Below, piece after piece: positions 28,300 to 36,481 of a DNA stretch of 64,000 nt (position 1 is its first letter; each line of letters begins with the position of its first letter). The DNA is from Propioniciclava soli (lineage in GTDB: Bacteria > Actinomycetota > Actinomycetes > Propionibacteriales > Propionibacteriaceae). Both the position numbers and the translations under genes were made by a program. Under the pieces are notes generated by a model. The model saw nothing but the letters and a program-made list of their open reading frames with translations, was not told the origin of the DNA and did not search any database. The stretch is taken from positions 533,656 through 597,655 of the forward strand of contig NZ_JACYOT010000001.1 of the NCBI RefSeq assembly GCF_014858005.1. Direction: 5' to 3'.

Positions 28300-28330
28300 C
28301 CTAACGGGACCCCCGAGGGCCCGGTGGACA
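28300..28330 (-). promoter_or_regulatory. Element-specific promoter-like site, copy 3 (relaxase)
   Basis: Read on the minus strand: TGTCCACCGG from 28330 and GTTAGG at 28305-28300, offset 25 bp. The relaxase ATG is only 10 bp further at 28290, so a transcript started here would have almost no leader. Confidence 0.55.
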
Positions 28331-28367
28331 GGGCGCTGGGACGCCTCAGCGCGGGCTTGTGGGACAC

Positions 28368-28397
28368 CCCCCGTCAATCGTGAGTTGACTACGGGGG
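28368..28397. other. Imperfect inverted repeat, oriT candidate
   Basis: CCCCCGTCAA, a 7-nt spacer, then TTGAC-TAC-GGGGG: two paired blocks with a small bulge. It lies 78 bp upstream of the MobF relaxase start in the divergent intergenic region. A nic site cannot be assigned from sequence alone. Confidence 0.35.
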
Positions 28398-28632
28398 ACA
28401 GGGGTTGAGCCGGTGATGCAACAGGTGTGGAGGTCTCGAGGTTGAGGGGTTACGAGGGGGGTCGGACGGGCTTATCGTGTCGTCGTCGGCGGACGACTGC
28501 GGGCACGCGGTTGGACGCGGTGTCGCGGTCGGTTGGAGATGGCGGCTCCGAGGGGTCGACGGCGTCGAGCGTGATTGCGGAGTCGGATGCTTCAGATGTT
28601 CGCGGCACGGGTCCTTGGCGGGGGTCGCACGG

Positions 28633-28663
28633 TGTCCACGAGGCTCGGCGGCGTTCCGTTAGG
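28633..28663 (+). promoter_or_regulatory. Element-specific promoter-like site, copy 4
   Basis: TGTCCACGAG at 28633-28642 and GTTAGG at 28658-28663, offset 25 bp, lie 48 bp upstream of the ATG at 28711. It heads the operon that ends with the sigma-like factor, so the factor could control its own synthesis. Confidence 0.6.
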
Positions 28664-28710
28664 AGGGTGAGCGAGAAGGAACCGGCCGACGGCGCGGAGG
28701 GGCGACAGCG

Positions 28711-29049
28711 ATGGCGATGAACGAGATCCGGCAGCAGGCCCGCAGGACCGCCGCGGAACGGGTTGCCCGGTTGCGGCAGCAGCGGGCGGACCTGGTCAAG
28801 AAGCAGGAGGAGCTGTCGGCCACCGTGATGACTGCGCTGGCCGAACGCGACGCCGTGATCGCGGACACCGAACGACGGGCAGGCGCGGCCCTCAAGGAGC
28901 TCGCCTCCAGTGGTCTGAGCCTGACGCAGGCAGCCCAGTGGTGCGACCTCGTCGACAAGGACGCCGCACGACTGGTCAAGCTCGCCGCCCAGCCGGCCAT
29001 CGCCGAGGGCGGGCCGACGGCGAGGGAAACCGTCAGTGGTGACCGGTAG
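28711..29049 (+). CDS. Small coiled-coil protein, 112 aa
   Basis: Hydrophilic, highly helical protein. Residues about 5-60 have heptad-like spacing rich in Arg, Glu, Gln and Ala, predicting a coiled coil. The second half (L-S-L-T-Q-A-A-Q-W-C-D-L) could be a short helix-turn-helix-like element. No signal peptide or membrane segment. The ATG is preceded by GGAGGGG. It is the first gene of a four-gene run (coiled coil, membrane protein, small helical protein, sigma-like factor) behind a shared promoter-like site and divergent from the relaxase. By position it could be an accessory transfer or regulatory protein; function unknown. Confidence 0.65.
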   Translation: MAMNEIRQQARRTAAERVARLRQQRADLVKKQEELSATVMTALAERDAVIADTERRAGAALKELASSGLSLTQAAQWCDLVDKDAARLVKLAAQPAIAEGGPTARETVSGDR

Positions 29050-29083
29050 CTTCCGGAGCATCGGGAGGTCGAGGAGGACCATC

Positions 29084-29998
29084 ATGACGACGTCAACGGA
29101 CTACCCGTTCCGAAGCGGCCAACTCCGCCGAGCGGGCGTGCTCATGAAGTTGCCGCGGGTGGTGATCGCCGCGGTGGTGTGGCTGTTGGTCATCGAGGCC
29201 CTGCCCGGTATCGCGGCGTGGGGCGTACTGGCTGTAGTTGTCGCCGGGACGGCCGCCGGGGTCGTCGCCGAACCGGTGATCGTCCGCCTGATGTGGTGGG
29301 CGCGGCACCCCTCGACTCCACTCACGATGCCCGGCGACCCGCGGGTCCGCGTCCTGGTCACCGGTCGACGGATCGCCGGCGTCGGGCAGGCCGGACGCCG
29401 CCACCTCATCGTCCCGGCGACCGGGATCGGACGGAGTGACCTACCCGAACTGCTCACCCGCGCGCGGCAGCGTCAGCTGGTGTCGGCGGGACGGTTCGAC
29501 GTCGCCTACCAGTGGTTCACCTGGCCGTGGCAGCTGCTCGCCGCTTCCGCCGCCGGGTTCGCCCACGGCATGTCCTGGTTGCCTCTGATTGGGTTCGCCT
29601 GGCGGTTGCGCATAGGAATCGCCGGCATCGCGGTCTGGCAGACCGTGGTCGCCGGCCAGCACGCGGCCACCGTGGGGATCTTCGTGGTGATCGGACTGAC
29701 GTACATGCTGCCGTGGACGCGTGCCCGCCATGAGCGCCTGGTGTCGCAGGCGCTCGCGGATCTCGAACGGCGGTCGGCCACGCCAGCCGCGTCGGCGACG
29801 CGGCGTCCGGTCGTGCTGCCAGTCCGGCCCCCCGCGACTCACGCCGGGCGCCGATCCTGCACCTCTGTGCGGCGGCGTGGCCCTGAGCCCTGTGGACAGT
29901 GGCGGTCGCCCGCGCGCCAGGTGCCTTGTACGGGCGAAGGGATTCGTGGGCGTGCCCACGATCCGAGGACAAAGGGAAGGAGGGGATCACGATCATGA
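29084..29998 (+). CDS. Membrane protein of unknown function, 304 aa
   Basis: Two hydrophobic hairpins are visible, at about residues 22-60 and 145-205, separated by a soluble region with Arg-rich loops. The C-terminal 85 residues are basic and look disordered. No catalytic motif was found; in particular no HEXXH metalloprotease motif is present. The ATG at 29084 has GAGGAGG 7-8 bp upstream and is preferred to an in-frame start at 29036. The stop overlaps the next ATG (CATGA). It belongs to the sigma-factor operon, so a role as membrane-bound regulator or anti-sigma factor is possible, but no anti-sigma motif is recognisable. Confidence 0.65.
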   Translation: MTTSTDYPFRSGQLRRAGVLMKLPRVVIAAVVWLLVIEALPGIAAWGVLAVVVAGTAAGVVAEPVIVRLMWWARHPSTPLTMPGDPRVRVLVTGRRIAGVGQAGRRHLIVPATGIGRSDLPELLTRARQRQLVSAGRFDVAYQWFTWPWQLLAASAAGFAHGMSWLPLIGFAWRLRIGIAGIAVWQTVVAGQHAATVGIFVVIGLTYMLPWTRARHERLVSQALADLERRSATPAASATRRPVVLPVRPPATHAGRRSCTSVRRRGPEPCGQWRSPARQVPCTGEGIRGRAHDPRTKGRRGSRS

Positions 29999-30336
29999 CC
30001 GGAGTGCCGATGCCCGCCGAGTCGATCGCCAAGGTCGACCTCCTGCTGGGGCAGGCGACGATGCTGACTGCTGACCGCTGGGACGACCTGGCCGCGATGA
30101 TCCAAGAGGCAATGGGGATCTCGCTGTTGATGGCGGCCACGCACCCGGCGAGCCGGCCCGTGGATGTCCCAGGACTGACACGACTGACGGCACTCGAGTG
30201 CGTCCAGAACGCGCAGCGTGAGGTTCATGCCTGGGACCTGGCCCTCGCCGAAGACCTGCCCGACTTGGCCCGGCTGCGGGTGCTGTTGGCCGACGTCCGC
30301 AGGGAGTTGGACAGCACCGTCGGACGGCGAGGGTAA
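29995..30336 (+). CDS. Small helical hypothetical protein, 113 aa
   Basis: Cytoplasmic, predominantly helical protein with no recognised domain. Conserved-looking features are W-D-D-L-A-A-M-I-Q-E-A near residue 28 and L-T-A-L-E-C-V-Q-N-A-Q near residue 65. The ATG at 29995 overlaps the upstream stop and has AAGGAGGGG upstream, while the longer in-frame start at 29899 lies inside the upstream gene and lacks a ribosome binding site. It ends 6 bp before the sigma-like gene. It could be a partner of that factor; this is inferred from adjacency only. Confidence 0.6.
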   Translation: MTGVPMPAESIAKVDLLLGQATMLTADRWDDLAAMIQEAMGISLLMAATHPASRPVDVPGLTRLTALECVQNAQREVHAWDLALAEDLPDLARLRVLLADVRRELDSTVGRRG

Positions 30337-30342
30337 CGGCCC

Positions 30343-32172
30343 ATGTGGGAGGTCGTCCGGCGGGAACTCGCCCGGCTCGAGTGGGACGTAGAGCCGCCCC
30401 TCACCCTCGATCTGATGGCGGACTGGACACAGACCGTGTCCAGCTTGGTGACGATCCGCCGAGCGCTCGGCCCGATCTCCACAGCCGACCCCCTCGCGCT
30501 GCTGGCCACCGCAACGACCGGCGCAGCGCGAACTGCTGAGGTGAAACCGATCCTGGCGCCGTCGCTGGGCGCTGTGAGCGCGGCGCTCGCCGACGTCGGC
30601 CAGGACGTGGCGGCGCGCCCCGACTTCGACCGGCAGCGCGACGCGGCGACGCTCAACCACGTCGCCTACGAACTCGTGCACTGGGTGCGCGTCCGGACAC
30701 CGGACGACCGCGCGAAAGCGTGGCTGCTCGCCGGCGAGACCGCACTCGACGGCGCGATCCACGCGCCGACCGGCCGATCGGCCGGCGGCGTCGGACTGGC
30801 GGCGTGGCAGGACGCGCTCGCAGCCGTGCAGCCCGTCCAGAACGCCCCGATCGTGCGCCGCAGCGTGGCGCTCGGCCACTTGGCGATCCTGCGCAACGCT
30901 CACGCCCTGGTGGACGAAGTCACGAAGGCCGGGGCGCTGCCCGGGCCGTACGCGGACGCCCTCCTCGGCAACATCCGCGACCTGGCCCGCGCACACCAGA
31001 CCACGCTGAGTCAGATCGACGGCTGGCGCCTCGGCGCGACCCGCGTCGACCAGGCCGTCATGCTTCAGGTCGGCACCGCAGTGCGGCAACTGACCGGACG
31101 CCCCGAGCCCACCGAGCCTCTCCACGTCCGTCTCGACGTGCTGCTGCGGTCGGGTCTCGGCCAGGCGATTCTGGTCGCCAATCTCACCGGCGAGCCGTCG
31201 GCCCATCCTGCTGCCGCGAGGCTCAGCCAACTCGCATTGGAGTACCTGACCAAGCCCCGGATGCTCCGCGACGTCGACCTGTCGGACGCCCCGACGCCGC
31301 CAGCACCGATGGAGCCCAATGCCGCAGCCGCGCGGGAACCCCGAGCGTCGGCAGGGATCGCACCCGTGGAACCGACGATCACCCCGGGGACCGTCCTGGA
31401 CGGCCCCTCCATCCTGGCGCTCTGCAAGGCCCGCGACCTTGGCGTCGACGCAGGGTCAGCAGACCCGGAAGACCCTCCCGACAGCCTCCGGGGGGTCGAC
31501 CCATCGCGTTGGCCCCAGTTGGTCGCCCAGGGGAGGCAGGCCGTGACCGACATGGTCGCCTCGGTCCTCCCGATGGTCTACGCCCAGACCAGACGAACAG
31601 CCAACGCCGCGGACATCCGCGGCCAGATGTTCGTTGAACTCATGGGCGCGGCCCACCGGTTCGACCCCCAGCGCACCAGTCCTGAGGGTTGGGCGAGCTA
31701 CGCCTGGATGACGATCAAGCACGTCCGCTGGCGCGGTGTCGACGACGCCGGCGTGGTCCGAAAGCGCACCTCCAGCCCCCGGTCTGCGCCCATTAGCCTC
31801 GACGGCTGGGACCCGGCGAGTCGCGCGCCCGACCCGGGCGAGGTCGTCGAAGAGCGGCACGCCGTCGCTGCCATCACGCAGGCTCTCGGGCAGTTGTCCC
31901 CGTCGTTGCGGGGACCGCTGCTGGAGTCCATGCAAGGACACCCGCTCCGGGAGATCGCCGAGGACCTCGGGTACTCCGAGAGCACAGCCCACCGACGCAG
32001 CAAGGAGGCGCGTGCGCACATCAGGGACGACCTGGCGTCGCACGCGGGCGACCGCCCCTGGGTGCCCCTCGAAACGGGGACCGACGCGGTGCTGCAACGC
32101 GCGCAGCACCTGTTCGAGCAGACGTCCCCGCCTTCTTTCGATCTGAAACCAAGCCGCGGGCCTGCCCGATGA
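30343..32172 (+). CDS. Sigma-70-like factor with a long unknown N-terminal domain
   Basis: Protein of 609 aa. Residues 1 to about 390 form an Ala/Leu-rich helical domain without recognised relatives, ending in a Pro-rich linker. Residues about 400-465 resemble sigma region 2 (V-Y-A-Q-T-R, F-V-E-L-M, W-A-S-Y-A-W-M-T-I-K). Residues about 513-565 are a clear region 4 helix-turn-helix (L-S-P-S-L-R-G-P-L-L, I-A-E-D-L-G-Y-S-E-S-T-A-H-R-R-S-K-E-A). It would direct RNA polymerase to element promoters. The gene ends an operon headed by one of five identical-geometry promoter-like sites. The N-terminal domain is far larger than in ordinary ECF factors and may be a sensory or autoinhibitory part. Confidence 0.7.
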   Translation: MWEVVRRELARLEWDVEPPLTLDLMADWTQTVSSLVTIRRALGPISTADPLALLATATTGAARTAEVKPILAPSLGAVSAALADVGQDVAARPDFDRQRDAATLNHVAYELVHWVRVRTPDDRAKAWLLAGETALDGAIHAPTGRSAGGVGLAAWQDALAAVQPVQNAPIVRRSVALGHLAILRNAHALVDEVTKAGALPGPYADALLGNIRDLARAHQTTLSQIDGWRLGATRVDQAVMLQVGTAVRQLTGRPEPTEPLHVRLDVLLRSGLGQAILVANLTGEPSAHPAAARLSQLALEYLTKPRMLRDVDLSDAPTPPAPMEPNAAAAREPRASAGIAPVEPTITPGTVLDGPSILALCKARDLGVDAGSADPEDPPDSLRGVDPSRWPQLVAQGRQAVTDMVASVLPMVYAQTRRTANAADIRGQMFVELMGAAHRFDPQRTSPEGWASYAWMTIKHVRWRGVDDAGVVRKRTSSPRSAPISLDGWDPASRAPDPGEVVEERHAVAAITQALGQLSPSLRGPLLESMQGHPLREIAEDLGYSESTAHRRSKEARAHIRDDLASHAGDRPWVPLETGTDAVLQRAQHLFEQTSPPSFDLKPSRGPAR

Positions 32173-32334
32173 AGTATGCGCGCCTGCTCGCCTGTGCCTC
32201 CAACCACCACTCTGGCCACCGTGGCTCTGAGGTCGTCGAATTTCGAGGTCGGACTTCTCGCCATTGAGGAACCTCGTTCCGTACGTGAACCGTCTGAACG
32301 TGTGGTCGGTTCCGCAGGGTCGCGGCGGGTCCGG

Positions 32335-32817
32335 TCACCTGCGGGGACTGGTGTGCACGTCCGCTGTCGAGACGGGGGTGTGTGGGGCGACTACGGTCTT
32401 CATGACGAGTGTCGAGGTGAGGCGCTGGACGCCGGGAAGCTGGGACAGCGACTCGTCGTAGAGCTGCTGGTAGTGCTGTTTGGAGGCGGCACGGACCAGG
32501 AGTTGGTAGTCCGGTTCGCCGAACAGCCGGTAGGCCTGGACGATGTTCGGGACGGCCTGGACGCCCGCCTCGAAGGCGGCCACGGAGGCGGAGTCACCGG
32601 CCCGCATGGTGACGAATACGAGTGCTTCGAAGGGCAGGCCGAGAAGTTCGTTGTCGAGGTCGGCGTGGTAGCCCCGGATGACTCCCGTCGCTTCGAGTTC
32701 CCGAATCCTGCGGTGGCAGGCCGAGAGGCTGAGCCCCACTCGGGACGCGATGTCGGTCACCGTCGCTCGGCCATCTTCCTGAAGGATTGAAAGGATCACG
32801 CGGTCGAGGTCGTCCAT
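32335..32817 (-). CDS. Lrp/AsnC family transcriptional regulator
   Basis: Regulator of 160 aa with an N-terminal AsnC-type helix-turn-helix (D-L-D-R-V-I-L-S-I-L-Q-E-D-G-R-A, L-S-A-C-H-R-R-I-R-E-L-E near residue 38) and a C-terminal RAM ligand-binding domain. The gene is divergent from a LysE-type exporter 123 bp away. This arrangement is classic for amino-acid efflux control, where the regulator senses the exported amino acid. The start at 32817 matches the family N-terminus; the longer frame to 32868 adds a non-family extension. Confidence 0.9.
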   Translation of the reverse strand: MDDLDRVILSILQEDGRATVTDIASRVGLSLSACHRRIRELEATGVIRGYHADLDNELLGLPFEALVFVTMRAGDSASVAAFEAGVQAVPNIVQAYRLFGEPDYQLLVRAASKQHYQQLYDESLSQLPGVQRLTSTLVMKTVVAPHTPVSTADVHTSPRR

Positions 32818-32940
32818 GTCGAAGATCCTTCCACTAAATAGGCTGACCCCCGGCAGATACCACAGCACATTCGAGTCACTTCCTCGTAGGCTTCGAAACG
32901 TGAAGAGTCACACCGCCCGGGCCGGCATCGTGGGGATGCG

Positions 32941-33582
32941 ATGAACATCGCCACGATCGCTGCATTCTGGACCGTGTCGATGCTGTTCGTCCTCACCCCG
33001 GGAGTGGACTGGGCCTACGCGATGGCCGCCGGCATCCGGCACACGAACGTGGGGTGGGCCGTCGCCGGCCTGCTGGCCGGGCACCTGACCGCAACCGTGA
33101 TGGTCACCGCGGGGCTGGCAGCCCTCCTGGCCGCCTCGCCGACGGCGATGACCGTGCTCACGGTGGCCGGCGCCGTCTACCTCTGCTGGCTCGGGGTCAC
33201 CACATTGCGGCACCGCCACGCGGTCGCCACTGCCGAGATGTTGGCGCCCACCGCTGGCCGGCAGCTGTTCCTCAAGGGGCTCGGCGTCAGCCTGCTCAAC
33301 CCCAAGGTGTTCCTGCTGTTCCTGGCCCTGCTGCCCCAGTTCGTCACCCCAGGCACGGGCTGGCCGGTCCCTGCGCAACTGCTCACCCTCGGCGCGCTCC
33401 ACGTGCTCAACTGCGCGATCATCTACGCCATGGTCGCCTTCGGCGCTAGCGCCGTCCTCACCGCCCGGCCGCGGCCCGCCCTGGCCGTCACCACGCTCAC
33501 CGGGATCGTGCTGATCGGCTTCGGCGGCGTCCTCGCCGTTGAACAACTCGCCCCCCACCTCAGCCGCATCGTTGTCCCCTAG
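32941..33582 (+). CDS. LysE family amino-acid exporter
   Basis: Inner-membrane exporter of 213 aa with about six hydrophobic segments. Family marks include F-V-L-T-P-G-V-D near residue 16 and L-L-N-P-K-V-F-L-L-F near residue 120. Proteins of this family export amino acids or related small molecules by proton exchange. Its substrate is not predictable. The divergent Lrp-type regulator gene is the likely controller. The MerB-like gene starts 13 bp downstream on the same strand, so the two may share a transcript. This pair is cargo in the element rather than part of transfer. Confidence 0.88.
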   Translation: MNIATIAAFWTVSMLFVLTPGVDWAYAMAAGIRHTNVGWAVAGLLAGHLTATVMVTAGLAALLAASPTAMTVLTVAGAVYLCWLGVTTLRHRHAVATAEMLAPTAGRQLFLKGLGVSLLNPKVFLLFLALLPQFVTPGTGWPVPAQLLTLGALHVLNCAIIYAMVAFGASAVLTARPRPALAVTTLTGIVLIGFGGVLAVEQLAPHLSRIVVP

Positions 33583-33595
33583 GAAGGATCCACCC

Positions 33596-34279
33596 ATGGA
33601 CACACCAGAACGTCGACAGGTGCGCGACCTGGTCTACGCCACGTTCGCGAGCGAGGGACGCGCACCCTCCCCGGAAGAAGTGGCCCGCAAGACCCACACC
33701 ACGCGCGACCAGGCGCAGGACGCCCTGCACGCGCTCGCCGACGCCCACGCCCTGGTGCCGGCCGCCGACGGCGACGCCATCCGGATGGCACACCCGTTCT
33801 CCGCCGCCCCCATGGGATTCGTCGTCACCCCCCACGACGGACACGATGACCGCCGCTGGTGGGGCGGCTGCGCCTGGGACTCCTTCGGCATCAGCGCCGC
33901 ACTCCACCTCGACGTCCGCATCGACACCGCCTGCCCGCACTGCGGGGCCCACCTCAGCTACCACGCCGGCCCCGACACGCCGCCACCCGCCGGGCTCGCG
34001 GTCCGCTTCCCCAAGCCCGCCGCACAGTGGTGGGACGACGTCGTCGCCACCTGCACCGCCATCCGCACCTTCTGCGACCGCGACCACGCCGAGCAATGGA
34101 CGAACCAGCACGCACCCGACTCCGGGTACATCGCCGACGCCGTCACCGTGTGGCGACTCGCCCAGCCGTGGTACGGCGACCGACTCGATCCCGACTTCAC
34201 GCCCCACACCCGCGACCACAACCAGGCCCTCCTCGACGAAGTCGGCCTCACCGGGCCCTTCTGGAACCTCCCCCTGTAA
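33596..34279 (+). CDS. Alkylmercury lyase (MerB)-like protein
   Basis: Protein of 227 aa with an N-terminal winged-helix-like part and a MerB-type catalytic part. The catalytic triad of MerB (Cys96, Asp99, Cys159) appears matched by Cys92 and Asp95 in G-G-C-A-W-D-S-F-G-I and Cys160 in R-T-F-C-D-R-D-H. An additional C-P-H-C-G is present near residue 110. MerB cleaves carbon-mercury bonds; other relatives have unknown substrates, so the activity is probable but not certain. The ATG has an AGGAAGGA site. It lies 9 kb away from the merR/merA remnant and is not under a visible MerR promoter, which weakens a link to mercury. Confidence 0.75.
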   Translation: MDTPERRQVRDLVYATFASEGRAPSPEEVARKTHTTRDQAQDALHALADAHALVPAADGDAIRMAHPFSAAPMGFVVTPHDGHDDRRWWGGCAWDSFGISAALHLDVRIDTACPHCGAHLSYHAGPDTPPPAGLAVRFPKPAAQWWDDVVATCTAIRTFCDRDHAEQWTNQHAPDSGYIADAVTVWRLAQPWYGDRLDPDFTPHTRDHNQALLDEVGLTGPFWNLPL

Positions 34280-34498
34280 CCGGCCGCCGTCCGAACACAG
34301 GCCCCAGCCGACTACCGACTCCACCTGAGGTCTTGGCCGATGGAGAGCGCCCCCACGTCCGCGACGTCCGACTCTGGCTACGCGTCGGGGGCCTAAGTTC
34401 CCACTGCCGCGGCAAGGCGTTTGCTCGTTGAAGCATTGGCGCGGCGGGCCGGTCCGGAATCACGGTGAACGATCTCGGCGGCGGTCAGTCAAGGGCTG

Positions 34499-34529
34499 TG
34501 TCCACGAGAGGGCGCGGCGTCTCGTTATG
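34499..34529 (+). promoter_or_regulatory. Element-specific promoter-like site, copy 5
   Basis: TGTCCACGAG at 34499-34508 and GTTATG at 34524-34529, offset 25 bp, lie 39 bp upstream of the ATG at 34568. It heads the operon containing the ArdC-like gene. Confidence 0.6.
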
Positions 34530-34567
34530 CGGGGTGGCAGGTCGCGAGCTTGGCGAAGGAGAGCGAC

Positions 34568-35011
34568 ATGAACCACGACGCAGATCGCCTCGTCACCCGA
34601 ACCGGGTTGTGGCTCCAGTGGGCCGAGGAGCACGGCGTCCGCTACGACGACTCCGGCAAGTCGTTCGACGACGTGGCCCGCGACTATCACCAGACCAGCG
34701 ACGCCTACCGCGAGCTCCTGACTCCCGAAGCGCGAGGTGATGTCCTCAGCGTGACGCACAGGGCCGCGGCGAACACCGCCTACGCACGGGCGCTGCTCAT
34801 CGAGGCCGCCATCGAACGCCGGGGCGGTGACCTCGACCTGTACGTCGACCCCGTCCAGGTACGCGACCCGCACGGACGGATCGTGCCGCCAAAGCAGAGG
34901 CCCGAGGCGATGGGCGAGTGGGAGGACGTGGCGCCGGTCCCGTTCGCGGCCGCCGAGGAACCCGCGCAGCAGCACGACGCACGGACCACTGACAGGGGGT
35001 ACCGGCCGTGA
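34568..35011 (+). CDS. Hypothetical protein of the antirestriction operon, 147 aa
   Basis: Soluble acidic protein with several aromatic residues in the first third (W-L-Q-W-A-E-E-H-G-V-R-Y-D-D) and a flexible C-terminus. No known domain is recognised. The ATG at 34568 is chosen for the GAAGGAG site directly upstream; a start six codons earlier lacks one. The stop overlaps the next gene (GTGA). It is the first gene of a three-gene operon behind a shared promoter-like site and ending in an ArdC-like protein, so it may be an early-expressed establishment protein of the element. Confidence 0.65.
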   Translation: MNHDADRLVTRTGLWLQWAEEHGVRYDDSGKSFDDVARDYHQTSDAYRELLTPEARGDVLSVTHRAAANTAYARALLIEAAIERRGGDLDLYVDPVQVRDPHGRIVPPKQRPEAMGEWEDVAPVPFAAAEEPAQQHDARTTDRGYRP

Positions 35012-35160
35012 CCGAACCCGTGCTCCCACTCCCCGATCTCCCGCTCATGATCGAAGACCTCCTCGTCCGAGCCAGGCAGTTGGCCGACGCCGGCGCACAC
35101 CGTGAAGCGATCGAGGAGATTCTCGACCACGTCGCGGCCCTGCGGGAAGGCCGCGGCTGA
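35008..35160 (+). CDS. Very small protein, 50 aa
   Basis: Short open frame starting with GTG overlapping the upstream stop (GTGA) and ending with TGA overlapping the ATG of the ArdC-like gene (TGATG). The product is acidic and helical (I-E-D-L-L-V-R-A-R-Q-L-A-D-A-G). Tight coupling on both sides and normal third-position GC bias support that it is translated. Function unknown. Confidence 0.6.
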   Translation: MTEPVLPLPDLPLMIEDLLVRARQLADAGAHREAIEEILDHVAALREGRG

Positions 35161-36227
35161 TGGCCGGGTACCGCAGGCCTGCGAGCGAGGCAGAGCGGGC
35201 CGCTGCTGCGGAGGCCCGGCAGGAGACGCTCGACAAGCTTCACACCCAGCTCAGTGACGGCATCCTCGCCCTCAACGACCCGCAGGCCTGGCAGGCATGG
35301 CTGAAGTTCTCCAGCCAGTTCCATCGCTACTCGTTCGGGAACTCGCTGCTGATCATGCTGCAGGACCCACAGGCGACCCACGTCGCCGGCTACCAAGCGT
35401 TCAAGTCGATGGGACGCCAAGTGCGCCGCGGCGAGACCGGCATCAAGGTCCTCGCGCCGATCACGCGCCGCGAGCCCCGCCTCGACGGCGCCGGCCGACC
35501 GGTGCGCGACGACGAGGGCCGACCTGTGGACCGGATCCAGGTGGTGGCGACCAAGCCCGTTACGGTGTTCGACGTCCGTCAGACGGACGGTCCTCCTCTG
35601 CCCGACCCCAAGATCGGCGAGGCGACCCTCCTCACCGGCCAAGCCCCTTTCGGGCTGTGGGATCGCCTCCAAGGCCTCCTCGAGGAACGGGGATTCGATG
35701 TGCGTCGCGGTGCCGACCTCGGTGGCCCGAACGGCTACACCGACTTCGGCCGGCGGCTCGTCATGGTCCGCGATGACGTCGACGACGCCCAGGCCGTCAA
35801 GACCCTCGCCCACGAGGCCGGTCACGTGATCCTCCACCCGGACCAGCAGGGCCGCGACTGCCGGGGGATCCTCGAAGTGGAAGCCGAATCGGTCGCGTAC
35901 ATGGTGACCAGCGCCCACGGGCTCGACTCCGGCCAGTACACCTTCAACTACGTCGCCGGTTGGGCCCTCAACGCGGTGACCGAGCAGCGTGACCTCGCCG
36001 ACATCCTCCGCAGCACAGGCCAGCGTGTCATTGGCGCCGCAGACCTCATTCTGCAGACCACCCAGCCGGCTCCGACCATCACAGATACCGCGCTCGACGC
36101 TCTGGAGAGTGACATCCGAGTTCAGACGGACCCCACGCGCTGGGAGGCAGTGTCCGTCGGCCAGGCCATCACCCCGGAGCCGCCGACCGTGCCTTCGCCG
36201 GCGCTGGTCCCCTCAGTGGGCCGCTGA
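35160..36227 (+). CDS. ArdC-like antirestriction protein with zinc metallopeptidase domain
   Basis: Protein of 355 aa with an ArdC N-terminal ssDNA-binding-like domain (residues about 20-140, including F-S-S-Q-F-H-R-Y-S-F-G-N-S-L-L-I and V-R-R-G-E-T-G-I-K-V-L-A-P). An ImmA/IrrE-type zincin domain follows, with HEAGH near residue 220 and downstream glutamate in E-V-E-A-E-S-V-A. ArdC proteins protect incoming plasmid DNA from host restriction. Here it is the last gene of an operon under the shared element promoter. Its presence beside a BREX locus on the same element suggests that it protects the element in a new host before its own defence is expressed. Confidence 0.85.
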   Translation: MAGYRRPASEAERAAAAEARQETLDKLHTQLSDGILALNDPQAWQAWLKFSSQFHRYSFGNSLLIMLQDPQATHVAGYQAFKSMGRQVRRGETGIKVLAPITRREPRLDGAGRPVRDDEGRPVDRIQVVATKPVTVFDVRQTDGPPLPDPKIGEATLLTGQAPFGLWDRLQGLLEERGFDVRRGADLGGPNGYTDFGRRLVMVRDDVDDAQAVKTLAHEAGHVILHPDQQGRDCRGILEVEAESVAYMVTSAHGLDSGQYTFNYVAGWALNAVTEQRDLADILRSTGQRVIGAADLILQTTQPAPTITDTALDALESDIRVQTDPTRWEAVSVGQAITPEPPTVPSPALVPSVGR

Positions 36228-36481
36228 CCGTGACGACCGCGATGGACGATCTCTGCTCACCTGGCCCATGCGACAGCGTTGCGTCCTCGACGCGGCGCTT
36301 GCCGTCCGACCTCAAGCGGAACGATGCCCGCGCCTCCTGGTTGCTGCGAGCGGTCGGTGTCGGACCTGCCGGGCATCACGGCGCACAGGAGGGAGCCGAA
36401 CCTGTGCCTGCACGCGTCCGTATCCGTCTTCCAACGACGCTGCGGTCGTGACGCGCCGGAGCATGACCGCCGGGCGAACAC

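Larger units (their letters stand above)
28291..28710. other. 420-bp divergent intergenic region, probable oriT and promoters
   Basis: No gene is seen between the divergent relaxase and the 28711 operon. The region holds a minus-strand promoter-like site (28300-28330), an imperfect inverted repeat (28368-28397) and a plus-strand promoter-like site (28633-28663). Position next to a MobF relaxase is where oriT is often found. Confidence 0.5.

Noticed and set aside
36230..36451. Short plus-strand frame after the ArdC-like gene
   Set aside because: No ribosome binding site and no conserved features; codon use is not convincing.
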